A stretch of DNA of 37,632 nt from an uncultured Pelagibacteraceae bacterium (GTDB lineage: Bacteria; Pseudomonadota; Alphaproteobacteria; Pelagibacterales; Pelagibacteraceae), in NCBI GenBank assembly GCA_902629535.1, contig CACORD010000008.1, forward strand, positions 1 through 37,632. The letters run 5' to 3'. The translations under genes were made by a program, and so were the position numbers. Below, one piece after another: positions 25,526 through 35,817 of this stretch (within the stretch, counting starts at the first letter, position 1; each line of letters opens with the position of its first letter). The notes under the pieces are model-generated. The model saw only the letters and a program-made list of their open reading frames with translations. It did not search any database and was not told where the DNA came from.

Positions 25526-27910
25526 TTATTTTCCAAAAGGCTTAAAAACTAATATTAAAGATGGAAGTAAAGTTAAAACAGAAATCATTGCAAATAACAT
25601 TGCTAACCCTGTGAAAATTCCAAAATAGATTGTGGGTATGAATTTAGATAAAACTAAAATAGAAAAACCAAAGACTATTGTTATAGAAGTATTCAGTATT
25701 GCAACACCAACTGTTGAATGACACGTTTTTAAAGTTTTTTTATAATCATTAATTTTGTTGAACTCTTCTTTAAATCTGTAGATATAGTGTATGCTGTTAT
25801 CAACAGCTATACCTATTGTAATAGCAGCGATTGTGATAGTCATCATATCTAAAGGTATCTCTAGCATACCTATTATTCCTAAAATAAAAAAAGCTGCAAT
25901 AAAGTTTGGGACAACTCCAATTAAAGATAACTTGATGTTTTTAAATAAAATAACAAACATTCCAAAAATACCCAGCATGACAAGTCCTAAAGTAAGAATT
26001 TGAGATTTAAATAAACTTTGTAATAAATTATTAAATAATATCATCACCCCAGCTAATTTATATCGCTCTTCGCTTAATCCAAATTCATTTTGTAAGTCAC
26101 GATTTATTTTTTTGATTAGCTCATTTCTTTTAAGATCTTTTTGAGAGTCGATTATCCTCAAACTTATTCGAGCTTCATTATCTTTGATAGAAATATAAGG
26201 ATCAATTATCTCAGTTTTAATATTTTCAGGAATTTTAGTGTATAAAACACCCATTTCTAAAGTCCCAAGAGGTTTATTATTGTTTAATTGAGTTGCAACA
26301 TCAACTATTGATGAAAATGACAAGACTTTTCCTATCTCAGGAAGACTATCAAGATAATTATGTATGTTGGAAATTGTCTCTACTTTATCTTTTGTAAACC
26401 AATATTTTTCATCATTTTTTTCCTCGTCGCCCCAATCTTCAAATTCGTCATCTTCATCTAATTTGTCTTCTTTTTTTTCTGGAAATTTTAAAATTACCTC
26501 TAGGGGTGTTGTTCCGCCCAGTTTTTCATCAATTAATTTCATACCTTTATAAATTTCTGTTTTTTTACTAAAATAATTTATAAAACTATTTTCAACTTCT
26601 AATTTACTTATCCCAATTATACTTAATATAATAACTATCCCAGTAGTTATAAAAACTTGATTTTTAAAATTAATAGAAATTTTTCCTAATAATGAAGTTA
26701 TTTTGGAGTCAACATCTTCCCTTATAAGAGTTTTATTATTTTTTAAAAAACTTAACAAACTTGGAAGTAAGGTAAAAGTAATTATAAATGATGTTATTAA
26801 TCCAAAAGTCATCATCAAACCAAAATCTATTACTGGTTTAATTTCACTAAATATTAATGATAAAAAAGCGATAATAGTTGTTAAAGCTGTATAGAGTATT
26901 GGCCAAAACATTTTTTTGGTAGTCAAAGAGATTATTTCATAATCACCTTTATTAGGATAAGACTTTCTTAATTGTATAAATCTTGTGCTCATATGAATAT
27001 TCATTGCCATTGTTAAAATTAACATCAGTGCAATAAAGTTTGAGGAAATTACAGTAACTTTCCATCCGATAAGACCTAAAAGACCCATCATAATTATAAC
27101 AGAAAAGAAACAACTACTTATTGGAACCACAACCCAAATTAAATTTCTAAAAACAAACCATAGGGTTGCAATAATAAATGCAAGCACACCTAAACCAAAA
27201 ACTATAATATCGCTTTTTATAAAGCTCATCATATCATCGGCAATCATTGGTATACCACCTAAATAAATTTTTCCTATATCATCATAACTTTTGATCACCT
27301 CTCTAATTTCTAGGATATTATTATGATTCTTTTTTTTTATTTTATCTTTAAATGTTTGTATTTCCTTATCAGATTTATTTTCAATATCTTTTAATTTTTC
27401 ATTTTCTTTTATATTGACAATTATTCCACTCGTCTTACCATCTTCACTAATAACAAAATTTCTAAATACTGGACTTGCTAAAATTTCTTTAAAGCCTCTT
27501 TCTTTATCAACATCTTCATCTTTAAGTGTTTTAAAATTTAAAAGTCTTTCCTGAAGAGGTGCATCAGAATTATCTAACAGAGGTATATCCAAGAGAGTAA
27601 TAACACTATGTACCCAATCTAAGCTTTGAAGCTTATATTTTAAACTGAGTAGATTATTTATTGCACTATCAGTTACCATGCCACCATTAGGTGTATGAGT
27701 TAAAACAAGAAACTCCTTTGAACCATATCTCTTTGTTACCTCTTTTAAGTATTCGAGATCAGGATCACCTTCGATTAACAGTGTTTCAGATGAAGCATCA
27801 AGCCTAAAATCTTTTGAGTAATACCCAAAACTAATTAAAGCAACTAATAAAATTATTAATATTGATCTTGGATTTTTTAAGATTGTATTTTGGTATAAAT
27901 GATCAAGCAT
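25526..27910 (-). CDS. RND superfamily / MMPL-type exporter
   Basis: 794 aa; two repeated transmembrane halves, AITIGIAVDNSIHYIYRFKEEF and FIALMLILTMAMNIHMSTRFIQLRK. Confidence 0.9.
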   Translation of the reverse strand: MLDHLYQNTILKNPRSILIILLVALISFGYYSKDFRLDASSETLLIEGDPDLEYLKEVTKRYGSKEFLVLTHTPNGGMVTDSAINNLLSLKYKLQSLDWVHSVITLLDIPLLDNSDAPLQERLLNFKTLKDEDVDKERGFKEILASPVFRNFVISEDGKTSGIIVNIKENEKLKDIENKSDKEIQTFKDKIKKKNHNNILEIREVIKSYDDIGKIYLGGIPMIADDMMSFIKSDIIVFGLGVLAFIIATLWFVFRNLIWVVVPISSCFFSVIIMMGLLGLIGWKVTVISSNFIALMLILTMAMNIHMSTRFIQLRKSYPNKGDYEIISLTTKKMFWPILYTALTTIIAFLSLIFSEIKPVIDFGLMMTFGLITSFIITFTLLPSLLSFLKNNKTLIREDVDSKITSLLGKISINFKNQVFITTGIVIILSIIGISKLEVENSFINYFSKKTEIYKGMKLIDEKLGGTTPLEVILKFPEKKEDKLDEDDEFEDWGDEEKNDEKYWFTKDKVETISNIHNYLDSLPEIGKVLSFSSIVDVATQLNNNKPLGTLEMGVLYTKIPENIKTEIIDPYISIKDNEARISLRIIDSQKDLKRNELIKKINRDLQNEFGLSEERYKLAGVMILFNNLLQSLFKSQILTLGLVMLGIFGMFVILFKNIKLSLIGVVPNFIAAFFILGIIGMLEIPLDMMTITIAAITIGIAVDNSIHYIYRFKEEFNKINDYKKTLKTCHSTVGVAILNTSITIVFGFSILVLSKFIPTIYFGIFTGLAMLFAMISVLTLLPSLILVFKPFGK

Positions 27911-27930
27911 TTAACCTGTTATATTGTAAA

Positions 27931-29349
27931 TTAATTATTTTGAGTATCTTTAAATTTTGTAAATCTTTCCTCAAACTCAAGCGTAACCTTACCAATTGGA
28001 CCGTGTCGTTGTTTCCCTATGATAATTTCTGCTAAATGTGCAACCTCATTCATCTTTGCTTGCCATTCCGCGTGTTCTACAGTTGCCTCTCTTGGCTCTT
28101 TTCTTTGCAGATAATATCCCTCTCTGTAAACAAACATAACTACATCTGCATCTTGTTCTATTGAGCCAGACTCTCTTAAATCTGCTAATTGTGGTTTATG
28201 ATCATCTCTTTGCTCAACTTGCCTTGATAATTGAGATAATGCAAGAACTGGCACGCCTAATTCTTTTGCAATAGCCTTTAAACCTTGGGTAATTTGAGAT
28301 ATTTCCTGAACTCTTCCGTCTTTATTATTTAAAGAGCCTTTCATCAATTGTATGTAGTCAACAACTATTAAATCTAAACCATGTAATCTTTTAATTCGTC
28401 TTGCTCTATTACTCATTGCTGCAATACTTATTGCTGGAGTTTCATCGATAAACAAAGGAAGTTCGGAAATATTCTTTGATGTTTCTAAAAATTGATCAAA
28501 TTGTTCATCTGAAATTCTGCCCCGCCTAATATCATTAGAGCCAATTCTTGCTTGTTCAGAAATAATTCTTGTTGAAAGTTGTTCGGATGACATTTCTAGA
28601 GAAAAAAAAGCTACTGATGATTTTCTACTCTTTTCTTGAATATTTTGTGCCGCATTGAAAGCAATGTTCGTTGCAAGAGAGGTCTTACCCATTGATGGTC
28701 TACCTGCAATTATAATCAAATCTGATTGATGAAGTCCCCCAAGTTTGTCATCAAGGTCTCTAAGTCCAGTTGGTACACCAACAATACCGCCTTCATTTTT
28801 ATATGCAGCTGAGGCCATTTCGATAGTTTGTTTCATGGCATCATCAAATTTGATTAATGAGGAGTTAAAAGTTCCTTTTTCAGCTAAATCGTAGAGAAGC
28901 TTTTCAGAGTTTTCAATTATATTCTGACCACTAACATTTAAGTCATTTTCTTTTGCGTCATCAATTATTTGATCAGAAATTTTAATCAGTTCTCTTCTTA
29001 CGAACATATCGTAAATGATTTTAGAGTATTCTATAGCCTGTCTAGCTGATGTGGAAAATTTTGTAATTTTTACAAGATATTCAGGAATATTAATTTCGTC
29101 TTTTTCTTTTTCGAAATAATTTTTTAAAGTAATTGGATTTGCAAGTAAACCTTTGTAAATCATACTTTCAATAGCGTTAAAAATTTTTTGATGCATAGGA
29201 TCATAAAAATTTACGTTTGAAATGATTGTGTTTATATCATCAAAGATTTCATTAGTTACTAAAATAGAACCAATTACTGCTTGTTCTGCTTCAATATTAT
29301 TTGGTAATTCTTTAAAGTTATCTTTAACAATACTTAAATTATTTTCCAT
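27931..29349 (-). CDS. dnaB: Replicative DNA helicase DnaB
   Basis: 472 aa; PNNIEAEQAVIGSIL, IIAGRPSMGKTSLATNIA, FFSLEMSSEQL, VVDYIQLM, ADLRESGSIEQDADVVMF. Confidence 0.98.
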   Translation of the reverse strand: MENNLSIVKDNFKELPNNIEAEQAVIGSILVTNEIFDDINTIISNVNFYDPMHQKIFNAIESMIYKGLLANPITLKNYFEKEKDEINIPEYLVKITKFSTSARQAIEYSKIIYDMFVRRELIKISDQIIDDAKENDLNVSGQNIIENSEKLLYDLAEKGTFNSSLIKFDDAMKQTIEMASAAYKNEGGIVGVPTGLRDLDDKLGGLHQSDLIIIAGRPSMGKTSLATNIAFNAAQNIQEKSRKSSVAFFSLEMSSEQLSTRIISEQARIGSNDIRRGRISDEQFDQFLETSKNISELPLFIDETPAISIAAMSNRARRIKRLHGLDLIVVDYIQLMKGSLNNKDGRVQEISQITQGLKAIAKELGVPVLALSQLSRQVEQRDDHKPQLADLRESGSIEQDADVVMFVYREGYYLQRKEPREATVEHAEWQAKMNEVAHLAEIIIGKQRHGPIGKVTLEFEERFTKFKDTQNN

Positions 29350-29415
29350 ACAACAATTTTATAGAATATAATCTGAATTGAAATTTAAATTAAAGCTGTG
29401 GATGAAATTGTATAA

Positions 29416-29874
29416 TTATTGAATAGTCTCTGCAGACCCAACATTAATTGCAATTTCAGCATCAACTTCAGAGTGCAAGGAAATTTTTACTTTAAATTTG
29501 CCTAAGGATTTAATTTCTTTTAAAGGTTGTATCATCGAAGGTTTAATCTCTAACTTGCTATTTTCTAAAATTAATTTTGAAATTTCGGTTGGTTTAACAG
29601 ACCCATATAGCTCATTGTTTTCTGTACTTAATTTTTTAATACTGAATTCTTTTCTATTTATCTTTTCTGCAATTTTTTTAGCAAATTGTTTTTTTTCGTT
29701 GTCTTTTTTTGATAGCTCTAATTTCATCTTTTCTACCTCTTTGATATTTTCTTTTGAAGCATAAAGAGCTTTTTTATTTGCAATTAAAAAGTTTCTGGCA
29801 AATCCTCTTTTCACATCTATAATCTCACCTATAGATCCAATTCTTTTTAAGTTTTCTAATAAAATTACTTTCAT
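29416..29874 (-). CDS. rplI: 50S ribosomal protein bL9
   Basis: 152 aa; [32 protein letters not shown]. Confidence 0.97.
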   Translation of the reverse strand: MKVILLENLKRIGSIGEIIDVKRGFARNFLIANKKALYASKENIKEVEKMKLELSKKDNEKKQFAKKIAEKINRKEFSIKKLSTENNELYGSVKPTEISKLILENSKLEIKPSMIQPLKEIKSLGKFKVKISLHSEVDAEIAINVGSAETIQ

Positions 29875-30146
29875 TATATTAATGCTAAATTTCTTGCTCT
29901 TTTAATTGATACAGATAACTCTCTTTGTTTCTTCTGTGATACATTTGTAATTCTTGACGGGAGAATTTTACCGTTTTCTGAAACATATTTTTTTAAAAGT
30001 TTTATATTCTTATAGTCAATTTTTGGAGCACCTTTTATAGAAAGCGGGCAAGTTTTTTTAAATTTATATTTATTTGGTTGAAAAATACTTAATTTTGCAA
30101 AATTACTTTGCTTATTTCTTTTATTTCCGCTTTGTTTTTTCGGCAT
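29874..30146 (-). CDS. rpsR: 30S ribosomal protein bS18
   Basis: 90 aa; [48 protein letters not shown]. Confidence 0.97.
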   Translation of the reverse strand: MPKKQSGNKRNKQSNFAKLSIFQPNKYKFKKTCPLSIKGAPKIDYKNIKLLKKYVSENGKILPSRITNVSQKKQRELSVSIKRARNLALI

Positions 30147-30148
30147 AA

Positions 30149-30511
30149 TTAGTTTTTCGTTTTATTCTTTTTTTCAATTTTTTCAGAGTCTTCATTTTTT
30201 GAAAAATAATTCGTATTAAGATCAAATTCTTTTACCTTAACCGTTAAATGTCTTAGTAATTTTTTGTCAATGGCCTCATTTTTTTCTAGTTGTTCAATCA
30301 CTTTGCCATCACACTTAATTTTAAAATGAATGTAACTACCTTTTCTATTTTTTTTAATTAAATAAGATAAATTAAGAAGGCCCCAATTTTCAGTTTTTAC
30401 CACCTCACCATCATTTTTTTCCACAATTTTTGAATATTTTTCAGTTAATTGTTTAATTTCGGACGGAGACGTATCTTGTCTCGCTATAATTGTATGTTCA
30501 TATAAATTCAT
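30149..30511 (-). CDS. rpsF: 30S ribosomal protein bS6
   Basis: 120 aa; [13 protein letters not shown] and [24 protein letters not shown]. Confidence 0.96.
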   Translation of the reverse strand: MNLYEHTIIARQDTSPSEIKQLTEKYSKIVEKNDGEVVKTENWGLLNLSYLIKKNRKGSYIHFKIKCDGKVIEQLEKNEAIDKKLLRHLTVKVKEFDLNTNYFSKNEDSEKIEKKNKTKN

Positions 30512-30597
30512 ATTATTTCTTTAATAAAAAATGAGGATATACTATTATAATTTCTCAATTACAATAGTTAAAAAACAAAATTTAAATTATTTTTTAA

Positions 30598-31524
30598 ATG
30601 TTTTCAGTAATTTTTCCTGGTCAGGGTTCTCAAATAGTTGGAATGGGAAAAGAGTTTTATGAAAAACACGAAATTGTAAAAAAATTATTTAAAGAAGCAG
30701 ATGAAGTTTTGGGAACAAATATTTCAAAAATAGTACTTGAGGGGCCCAAGGAAGATTTAGATCTTACCATAAATACCCAACCTGCTATTTTTTTAATAAG
30801 CTATTCAATATACCAAGTTGTTAAGAATGAATTTAATATAAATTTGGATAAAGGGAAATACTTTGCAGGTCACTCTTTAGGTGAATACTCAGCATTATCA
30901 TGTGCTGGATATCTAGATTTTCACAAAACAATAAAAATATTGAAGGCAAGAGGCGAAGCGATGCAAAATTCTGTTCCGAAAGGTGAGGGAGGAATGCTAG
31001 CTGTTTTGGGAACAAAGATTGGAAATATCGAAAAGATTTTAAAAGAGAATGAAAATAATTTTAAAGCTCATATAGCAAATGACAACACAGAGGGGCAAAT
31101 CGTAATAAGTGGAAGAACTAAAGATTTAGAGTTGATGAGTGTATTTTTAAAAAATGAAAATATAAAAAATATCAAACTCCCAGTTAGTGCACCTTTTCAT
31201 TGTGAACTAATGGCCAAAGCTACAGAAGTAATGAAAAAGGAATTTAAAGATATAAATTTTAAACAGTCCAATATTTCATTAATTTCTAATGTTACTGCAG
31301 ATAAAATTTCGAATATTGGTGATCTAAAAAATTTACTAATTAGTCAAATAGAAAAAAAAGTTAGATGGAGAGAAAGTATTATAAATATGATTAAATATGG
31401 TGTTGATCAATTCATTGAAATCGGTCCAGGTAAAGTTTTGTCTGGATTAGTAAAAAGAATAGATAAAAATGTAAAAATCTCTTCAATAAATAACCAATCA
31501 GATATAGAAAGCTTAAAAATATGA
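30598..31524 (+). CDS. fabD: Malonyl-CoA:ACP transacylase
   Basis: 308 aa; FPGQGSQIVGMGKE, FAGHSLGEYSAL (GHSLGE), PVSAPFHCELM. Confidence 0.97.
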   Translation: MFSVIFPGQGSQIVGMGKEFYEKHEIVKKLFKEADEVLGTNISKIVLEGPKEDLDLTINTQPAIFLISYSIYQVVKNEFNINLDKGKYFAGHSLGEYSALSCAGYLDFHKTIKILKARGEAMQNSVPKGEGGMLAVLGTKIGNIEKILKENENNFKAHIANDNTEGQIVISGRTKDLELMSVFLKNENIKNIKLPVSAPFHCELMAKATEVMKKEFKDINFKQSNISLISNVTADKISNIGDLKNLLISQIEKKVRWRESIINMIKYGVDQFIEIGPGKVLSGLVKRIDKNVKISSINNQSDIESLKI

Positions 31525-32258
31525 ATGATTTAAAAAATAAAAATATAATTGTTACAGGCGCAACTGGTGGTATAGGAAATTCAATAATAAAAAAATTATA
31601 TGAACTGGGAGCAAATGTATTAGCATCGGGTACCAAAGTTGAAAAATTAGATGAATTAAAAAAAAATTTTAATAATATTAAAACTCTCAAATTTGATATT
31701 TCTCAAAGTGATAATATAGAGTCTTTCATTGAAAATGCTTCAAAAGAACTTGATGGTAAACTTGATTGTATCATTAATAATGCAGGAATAACTCAAGACA
31801 ATTTAGCTATAAGAATGAATTTAAATGAATGGAAAAGGGTTATAGATATTAATCTAACTTCGACGTTTCTTATATGCAAGTTTGCAATAAAAAAAATGTT
31901 AAAAAATAAAAAAGGAAAAATTATTAATATTACATCTGTAGTTGGCCATACTGGAAATTTAGGTCAATCAAATTATACAGCATCAAAAGCTGGAATTGTT
32001 GCAATGTCCAAAAGTTTAGCAATTGAGTATGCAAAAAAAAATATTAATATAAATTGTATTTCTCCAGGATTTATCAAAACTGCCATGACTGATAAGATTG
32101 ATGAAAAGCATAAAGAGAGCATAATTTCAAAGATACCCTCTGCCAAATTAGGAGAACCGGATGATGTAGCTAATGCAGTTCTTTTTTTAGCATCTAATCT
32201 ATCAGATTATATTAACGGGGAAACAGTGCATGTAAATGGAGGCATGTATATGGCTTGA
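31521..32258 (+). CDS. fabG: 3-oxoacyl-ACP reductase
   Basis: 245 aa; VTGATGGIGNSI, NNAGITQDNLAIRM, YTASKAGIVAMSK, HVNGGMYMA. Confidence 0.97.
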   Translation: MNDLKNKNIIVTGATGGIGNSIIKKLYELGANVLASGTKVEKLDELKKNFNNIKTLKFDISQSDNIESFIENASKELDGKLDCIINNAGITQDNLAIRMNLNEWKRVIDINLTSTFLICKFAIKKMLKNKKGKIINITSVVGHTGNLGQSNYTASKAGIVAMSKSLAIEYAKKNININCISPGFIKTAMTDKIDEKHKESIISKIPSAKLGEPDDVANAVLFLASNLSDYINGETVHVNGGMYMA

Positions 32259-32293
32259 CAATCTAAGTAATTAAACTATTAACGATTTATAAT
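32255..32293 (+). promoter_or_regulatory. Possible acpP-proximal promoter
   Basis: Perfect TTGACA (32255-32260) overlapping the fabG stop; TATTAA 16 nt downstream (32277-32282); a second TATAAT at 32288-32293 is too far (27 nt). Confidence 0.35.
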
Positions 32294-32308
32294 AAAAAAA
32301 GGATCTAT

Positions 32309-32548
32309 ATGTCAGAAGATGTTTCAAGTAAAGTTAAGAAAATAGTTGCAGATCATTTAGGAATCGACGAGTCAAAAGTCACAGAGGAATCAAGTTTTAT
32401 TGATGATTTGGGGGCTGATAGTCTAGACACTGTTGAATTAGTGATGGCTTTCGAAGAGGAATTTGGTTCAGAAATTTCTGATAGTGAAGCAGAAAAGATT
32501 TTAACTGTAGGTGATGCAGTTAAATTCATTGAAGGAAAAGCTAACTAA
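32309..32548 (+). CDS. acpP: Acyl carrier protein
   Basis: 79 aa; [24 protein letters not shown] phosphopantetheine site. Confidence 0.98.
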   Translation: MSEDVSSKVKKIVADHLGIDESKVTEESSFIDDLGADSLDTVELVMAFEEEFGSEISDSEAEKILTVGDAVKFIEGKAN

Positions 32549-32556
32549 AAAATAAA

Positions 32557-33189
32557 ATGCCCTCTGCCAATGATGGTATAATGGTTATACTGTCTTCTCC
32601 ATCAGGAGCAGGTAAAACAACTCTAGTAAATTTATTATCAAAACACGATAATTTTGAAGTTTCAATTTCTCACACAACTAGGCAGCCTAGACCAGGCGAA
32701 GTTCCTCATAAAGATTATTACTTCGTTAATGATAAAGAATTTAAAAGATTAATAAATAATCAAGAATTTTTAGAATATGCAAAAGTTTTTAAAAATTATT
32801 ATGGAACAACAAGATCCCCAATTATTAACAACTTAAACAAGGGAAAAAATATTTTATTTGATATTGATTGGCAGGGAGCCGATCAAATAAAAAATAAAAA
32901 GTTAGATTATAAATTAATTACTTTTTTTATTTTACCACCTAGTAAAAAAGTTTTACTTGAAAGATTATCAAATAGACATATTAAAGAAAAAATTATTGTG
33001 GATGAAAGGATGGAACAATTTGAAAGAGATGTGCTTCATTGGATTAATTATGACTACGTTGTTATTAATGATGATTTGAATAAATGTTATCTAAAAATTA
33101 AAAATTTAATTAATGCAGAGATTAATAATGATTCTAAAGACTATGATCCAGAATATATCAGAAATCATGTTGAAAAATTAACTTCTTAA
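32557..33189 (+). CDS. gmk: Guanylate kinase
   Basis: 210 aa; [45 protein letters not shown]. Confidence 0.97.
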   Translation: MPSANDGIMVILSSPSGAGKTTLVNLLSKHDNFEVSISHTTRQPRPGEVPHKDYYFVNDKEFKRLINNQEFLEYAKVFKNYYGTTRSPIINNLNKGKNILFDIDWQGADQIKNKKLDYKLITFFILPPSKKVLLERLSNRHIKEKIIVDERMEQFERDVLHWINYDYVVINDDLNKCYLKIKNLINAEINNDSKDYDPEYIRNHVEKLTS

Positions 33190-33966
33190 TGCCTCATACT
33201 CTTTTGTTAGATTGAGGTAGGTATTAAAGTCTAAATTTTGCGGTCTTAGATTTAAATCCAATTCCATTTTTGAAGCCAAATTTACATCATTATTAAATAA
33301 ATTTAGAAAAGGTTTTTTAATCATTTTTCTTCTATGCATAAAAAAGACCCTTGTTATTTTCTCTAAATTTTTAGGATTTTCAAATTTAAAAAAATTAATT
33401 TTTGGTTCAAATAAAAGAAGTGTGCTTTCAACTTTTGGTCTTGGGTTAAAACAAGAAGGATGAATATCACAAATTTTTTTAATCTTTAATCTCCAATTTG
33501 CTAAAATTGTTAATCGACCATAATTTTTGGTATTGAATTCAGATATAATTCTATCCGCCACTTCTTTTTGAAACATAAGGACAAGATAATCAAACCAGAT
33601 TTTTTCATCTTTCATATTAAGTATCCACTTTATTAAAATTTCTGTAGAGATGTTGTAGGGCAAATTACCGTAAACTGTTAATATTTCGTTACTAAGAGAA
33701 TTTTCTTCAACCTTTAAAATGTCATCATTTATAATTTCTATTTTTTCATTAAATTTTTCTTTAAGTAACTTCACTAAATTATAATCTTTCTCAACAACTA
33801 AAAAATTATTTGGTTTTTTTTTTAAAATTTTTTCAGTTAGGTTACCTGTTCCAGGGCCTATCTCTAAAATATTTTTATATTTAATATCAATAACGTTAAT
33901 AATTTTATCAATTATATTTTGGTTAATTAAGAAGTTTTGACCAAGGCTTTTTTTTGCCCTAATCAT
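33178..33966 (-). CDS. rsmA: 16S rRNA (adenine1518-N6/adenine1519-N6)-dimethyltransferase
   Basis: 262 aa; [45 protein letters not shown]; also called ksgA. Confidence 0.97.
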   Translation of the reverse strand: MIRAKKSLGQNFLINQNIIDKIINVIDIKYKNILEIGPGTGNLTEKILKKKPNNFLVVEKDYNLVKLLKEKFNEKIEIINDDILKVEENSLSNEILTVYGNLPYNISTEILIKWILNMKDEKIWFDYLVLMFQKEVADRIISEFNTKNYGRLTILANWRLKIKKICDIHPSCFNPRPKVESTLLLFEPKINFFKFENPKNLEKITRVFFMHRRKMIKKPFLNLFNNDVNLASKMELDLNLRPQNLDFNTYLNLTKEYEALRS

Positions 33967-34895
33967 ATTTTATCTAAAAAATTTAATGCTTTTATCAAAC
34001 TGATTGGATTTGAAATATTTTTTCCAACCATTTTTTCATTTGGACCATGATCAGGAGTAATTCGTAAAAAAGGTAATCCAAGAGTAATATTTATTGCATC
34101 ATACTCAAAGAGGGTTTTAATTGGCCCTAAAACTTGATCGTGATACATCCCAATTATCACATCAAATTTTTTTCTGTTATCTTTTAAAAAGATAGTATCA
34201 GCAGAAAATGGACCTTTAACATTGATTTTTTTTTGCAACGATTTTATAGTTGGAAAAACAATTTTATCATCTTCATTAAATCTAAGAAAACTCTCACAAT
34301 GCGGGTTAAGGCCTGTTACACCGATTCTGGGTTTAAAGCCCAAAAATGTTTTATAAAAATTGTTAACAATTATTATTTTTTCTTTAATCACTTTTCGATT
34401 TATCTTTTTAGTGATTTGACTTATTGGTAGGTGGGTTGTTACAGGACAAACTGAAAGCTCTTTGTTATAAATAAGCATAGCAAATTTTTTTTGATTAAAA
34501 GAGTGGGACACGTATTCTGTAATACCAAGAAATTTCTTATTCAAAGTTTTTGCTTTATTAATTGGCCCATTAATAATTTTATTAGTAAAGCCTTTTTTTA
34601 ATAAAGAAAAAGCAAGTTCAAAACATTTTTGTATGTAAGCTTTATTCTTTTCATTCGAAACATTAATTAAGTAAATTTTTTTTGTCTTAATCTTTTTTTT
34701 AGTAATATTACTTATATCTAATTCTTCTATATATTGGTTAAACTTAAATCTTTTAATTTCTTTATATAAAATCTCTCTATTACAAATTAAAATTAACGGG
34801 CTCTTAACTTGTGTTAATTTAATTGACTTGAAGAAAATTTCAAAAAAAATACTCTTTTTCTCACCAGGAATAATTAAAATTGGACTAGAATTCAC
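33963..34895 (-). CDS. pdxA: 4-hydroxythreonine-4-phosphate dehydrogenase
   Basis: 310 aa; NGPINKA, GITEYVSHSF, VTTHLPISQI, GLNPHCESF, GMYHDQVLGPIKTLF. Confidence 0.95.
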   Translation of the reverse strand: MNSSPILIIPGEKKSIFFEIFFKSIKLTQVKSPLILICNREILYKEIKRFKFNQYIEELDISNITKKKIKTKKIYLINVSNEKNKAYIQKCFELAFSLLKKGFTNKIINGPINKAKTLNKKFLGITEYVSHSFNQKKFAMLIYNKELSVCPVTTHLPISQITKKINRKVIKEKIIIVNNFYKTFLGFKPRIGVTGLNPHCESFLRFNEDDKIVFPTIKSLQKKINVKGPFSADTIFLKDNRKKFDVIIGMYHDQVLGPIKTLFEYDAINITLGLPFLRITPDHGPNEKMVGKNISNPISLIKALNFLDKI

Positions 34896-35817
34896 TTATT
34901 TTTGCATTTAATTTTATTTTATTATAAAAAATATTAGAGAACTTATCTAATTGTTTGGTTGTCTCTATCATTATCATTTTTTCTAATTCGGCCTGTTTAT
35001 CCATTTTAAAAGGTTTTTTTCTTTTTTCATTAATTCTTAAAACTAAAAAATCATTTCCTATTTTAATAGGCTTACTATATTCGTCTTTTTTTAATTTTTT
35101 TATTTTGTCAATTATCGTGTCAGATAAATTTTTTTCTGCCACCCATCCTATTTTTCCTCCTACATTTGAACTATCAGAAATGCTATACAAATTAGCTGTA
35201 TTTTCAAACCCATTATTCTCAATACTATTTTTAATTTTTTCAAATTCATCTTTATAAGTTGTATCATTCTTTGTTGTGAAAATAATTTCAGACAAATTGT
35301 ATTCCTGTACATAATTATTTTTTATGAGATTATCAATTTTTAACATCAAACTATTTTTGTCAATATTGATACTATTATTATATTTAACATAAATCATATT
35401 TTTCCACTCATTCACAATTTCGATTTTTTTTCTAAGATCATCAATCAAAATATCAAAGTTTTTTAGATAATTTTCAAATTCAATTTTATTATCAAAGTTT
35501 AATTTTTTGATTAAGTTATTCAAAACAGTGTCAATTTGTGGGTCATCTTGTTTGAGTTCTATATATTTTGATATTTCATTTTTTCTTATGATTTCTTTAG
35601 TAAGAGATTTTTTTGCTATCATCATTAATTGATTTTCATTCATTTGTTTTAGGTTTGGATTTAACGCTAACAGATAATTTTTTTCTTGTTCAATATCATA
35701 AGAAGTAATTATTTCATTATTAATTTTCATAAGAATTTTCAAACTGATATTTGAAAAACTAAGACTTATGGTAAGGAAATAAAATACAATTAAAAAAAAA
35801 ATTTTTTTTAAAATCAT
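34885..35817 (-). CDS. surA: SurA-like periplasmic peptidylprolyl isomerase/chaperone
   Basis: 310 aa; signal peptide, MKINNEIITSYDIEQE, parvulin-like DSSNVGGKIGWV; between pdxA and lptD. Confidence 0.85.
   Translation of the reverse strand: MILKKIFFLIVFYFLTISLSFSNISLKILMKINNEIITSYDIEQEKNYLLALNPNLKQMNENQLMMIAKKSLTKEIIRKNEISKYIELKQDDPQIDTVLNNLIKKLNFDNKIEFENYLKNFDILIDDLRKKIEIVNEWKNMIYVKYNNSINIDKNSLMLKIDNLIKNNYVQEYNLSEIIFTTKNDTTYKDEFEKIKNSIENNGFENTANLYSISDSSNVGGKIGWVAEKNLSDTIIDKIKKLKKDEYSKPIKIGNDFLVLRINEKRKKPFKMDKQAELEKMIMIETTKQLDKFSNIFYNKIKLNAKISEF

Noticed and set aside
29498-29764. 88-aa plus-strand hydrophobic ORF opposite rplI
   Set aside because: Antisense to a confident ribosomal protein gene; hydrophobicity arises from Lys/Glu-rich sense codons.
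32255-32293. Perfect TTGACA and TATAAT pair upstream of acpP as one strong promoter
   Set aside because: The spacer is 27 nt, too long for sigma70; only the weaker TTGACA-16-TATTAA pairing is listed, at low confidence.
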